Below, in pieces: positions 61,701-64,000 of a stretch of 64,000 nucleotides of DNA (the stretch's first letter is position 1; each line of letters opens with the position of its first letter). Source of the DNA: Syngnathus acus. Lineage: Eukaryota > Chordata > Actinopteri > Syngnathiformes > Syngnathidae. Made by a program: the position numbers and the translations under genes. Location of the stretch: contig NC_051101.1 of the NCBI RefSeq assembly GCF_901709675.1, positions 5,414,501 through 5,478,500 of the forward strand, written 5' to 3'. Below the pieces are notes generated by a model. It ran no database searches, had not been told where the DNA came from, and saw only the letters and a program-made list of their open reading frames with translations.

Positions 61701-63966
61701 CACCTCTGGGAAGTTTCACTACTACTCCATGTTTTCTTCTTTTGTGGATAATGGTTCTCATCGCGGTTCACTGGAGTCCTAAACACTTAGAAATGGCTTT
61801 GTAACGCTTTTCTGACTGCTGGATGTCAAACACTTTATTTCTGATCTAATATTGACTTTGAATACTGGCATGGTGTTGCAGCTTTTTCAGATCTTTTGGC
61901 TGGCTTTATTTTGTCCAACAAGTTCGAGTTAGGAGATTTCTTGATTTAGCAGGTCTGGAATTAATCAGGCTTGAGTGGGTCAATGAAAATGAACTCAGCT
62001 CTCCCAAAAATGTGATCAGCCATAGTAAGGGCAAGCTTTTTTTCCACATAGGATCTGTTGTGTTTAAATATTCCTCCCCTTAAAGAATAAATGCACCATT
62101 TAAAAACGACATTTTAGAATTTGATTATTGTGATTTATATTCTGTAGGTTTTGACAACAATGGGCTGAAAACAGGCCCCCGTGCCACTCGCCAGAGCAAA
62201 CCAGAAGAGCATGCTAGCCACTATTTCAACACCTTCTCAAAAGACATGCTTGTCCAGGTAGGAATTTTGCTTTTGAACACAATAGACCAAAACAAGTCAC
62301 GTTGCAGAGAATTTGGCCATGCTTAAGAGTTTTGTGTGTGATATAGAGGATGGTTATTTTTGCCCAATACAATCATCTCTTTTTTTGATTTATCTTCCAG
62401 TATTCCAAATCCTCTTGGGTTTTTTTTGCGCCTTTTCTGGCAGCTAATTCTTTGATGTCTTTTAACTCCGTCCCGCCATGTGCTCTCCTGTGTCACTCCA
62501 GGGCTTAGAACACACAGCACAGAGAAACCAGAAGGCAAATCTAGTTTTTAGAAAGTATTTTTGTTTTTGTCGTTTGCTCCTGTGCCATCTGTTCCAATGT
62601 AGTTATTGCAACTCCCTCCATTGGGAGCGGGTTGGCACTACAGGGACTTCGCAGGCTTCAGTTCATTATGTGGCAGACGGAGCGTGAACACATGAAAAAA
62701 ATGAGAGAAGGGGCTGGAAGATGTTAATAGTAGAATTTGTTTTGCCAAATTTGAAAACAAAGGTGTCAAGTAGTATTTCTCGGTTTGTCAAATGTATTTC
62801 TTGTCTGTTTGTGTGTTATTAGGCAATGGTGGGGATATTGCAGGGTAAAGTGCGAGGCGGAGAAGAGGAAAGCATTCTCATGCATGACCTTAAGCCATTT
62901 CGCATCCTTATCAGTCTGCTTGACAAACCAGAGCTTGGTAATATGTCGTACAGTATGAAAAGTCAGCGCTATAAATTCCCATGCCGCTCTCCAGTGTCCA
63001 GCTCGTGTCTTGTGTGCCTCTCTCTTCAGGTCCAGCTATCTTAGAGGATGTTCTTATTGAAGTGTTTCGTACGCTGCACACAAAGTGTAAAACTGAGTTG
63101 GGCCTCCAAAACCAGAGTTCCTTCAGCAAGGACCACACACACCTTAGCAGGTTAGTCCACTCAACCACCTTCTCTTTTCACATATTTTGAATTCATAGTA
63201 TAATGCAAATGTCGACCTTTGAATTGCTTTTTAGCAAACTTCGAGAGAACAAGAAGACAGCGGAACTGATTAAAACAGCCAATCTCCTGTTCAACTCTTT
63301 CGAGCCATTCTACATGTGGGACTATATTGCTCGCTGGTTTGAGGAGTGCTGCAGGTTTCTATTTGGAAATAAGTTTTTAATATACATCATTTTATTTCTT
63401 AGGTTGGGGTACACTAACACTGGTATCAAAAAGTTGATTTGCCCGTTCTTTTATCCATGACTGATGCCAATTGTCATTCATTTATTGTTCTCACTTTAGA
63501 GGAAGGCAGTGCAGTTATTTCTTTTTATTCAGGAGATTCATTTTTTAAATCTAATCAAACATGAAATGGGCCTTTTGCAGCAATCTATTCAATAGATCAT
63601 TTTGAAACATTTGGGGTATATTAATGGGTCTTTGAAAAAGAAAAGCCAAAGTGTAAGTTATTACTAATGTGGGAAAGTTTGTGCGAAAGGGCAATAAGAT
63701 AACATTTATTTATTTTTTTGCACAATGGGTGAATTTGCATCAAAATTGCAAATTTGCCAGTCCTTATAAAGAACATCAAGATTGATCACTTTGCATTCAG
63801 TTTGTTTCTTCACCAACCAACAGATACACCATATGGCTTCTTTTGTAGGACGACACTGAATGTGCAAACGAGTATTCCAAAGCATGCCGGCAGTTTAGAT
63901 ACCTCAGAGCTCTCCTTAATGGAGTTTTGTCAGCTAGTTGATTTCCTGCTGGACATCGTTTCCTTG
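58799..63966 (+). CDS. dop1a: DOP1A (Dopey-1), N-terminal part; gene continues beyond the window
   Basis: A large peripheral membrane protein of the Dopey family. With MON2 it acts in Golgi-endosome traffic and links membranes to kinesin-1. Coding exons: 58799-58936, 59148-59329, 59417-59587, 59863-60052, 60623-60721, 61042-61141, 62148-62257, 62823-62937, 63030-63150, 63235-63354, 63849-63966 (488 codons, all GT-AG and in phase). Blocks include [86 protein letters not shown] and [14 protein letters not shown]. The sequence follows human DOP1A closely and not DOP1B. It is open at the right edge, where exon 11 ends in a GTAAGT donor; the full human protein is about 2465 residues. The donor of exon 6 (GTGCGA) is weak and runs into a CA repeat. 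Confidence 0.95.
61148..61163 (+). repeat. Short CA repeat at the dop1a exon 6 donor
   Basis: A CA run of about eight units starts a few bases past the GTGCGA donor at 61142. Confidence 0.85.
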
Positions 63967-64000
63967 GTAAGTTTACTTGTGTTTTTTTTCTTTTTTTCTT

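Overview
The window is nuclear DNA from a ray-finned (teleost) fish. Genes are split into many short exons with GT-AG introns. Each reconstructed protein resembles a vertebrate orthologue. The intergenic DNA holds decayed fish-type LINEs, SINEs, MITEs and GATA/CA microsatellites. A percomorph fits the repeat mix, but the species cannot be named from this sequence.

Four protein genes are present, in the order and orientation I recall for human 6q14: ibtk (-), tpbg (+), ube3d (-), dop1a (+). I joined the exons by hand using splice sites, reading phase and remembered orthologue sequence. ibtk (4052-19075, 28 coding exons, 1336 codons plus stop) appears complete. tpbg is one coding exon (22314-23468). 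ube3d (45710-57159, 10 coding exons, 396 codons plus stop) is complete once a 21-nt terminal coding exon at 45710-45730 is added, beyond a 4.9-kb intron. dop1a starts at 58799; its first 11 coding exons (488 codons) lie here and the gene runs off the right edge.

Layout. 1-4051: ibtk 3' flank with a decayed LINE reverse transcriptase piece, a large GATA/GA/GGGA microsatellite and a ~100-120-bp tandem duplication. 4052-20460: ibtk, with MITE-like insertions in introns and a CCAAT-box promoter that abuts an interspersed repeat at 20498. 21900-24000: tpbg with its 3' UTR and poly(A) signal. 24000-45700: a gene-poor interval with MITEs, an interrupted LINE, two SINE-like elements in opposite orientation (one with a perfect 12-bp target-site duplication), a decayed mariner transposase and smaller fragments. 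45710-57159: ube3d. 57160-58798: head-to-head interval shared by ube3d and dop1a. 58799-64000: start of dop1a.

The genes do not form a pathway. ibtk encodes a BTB/ankyrin/RCC1 CUL3 adaptor, tpbg a leucine-rich-repeat membrane glycoprotein that antagonises Wnt signalling, ube3d a HECT-like E3 ligase, and dop1a a Dopey-family membrane-traffic protein. They are linked by conserved synteny. I found no convincing undescribed system. The most useful second looks are the hidden ube3d terminal exon, a MITE that may supply the ube3d poly(A) signal, the SINE with its target-site duplication, the mariner remnant and a permuted 13-bp inverted repeat near 26.2 kb.
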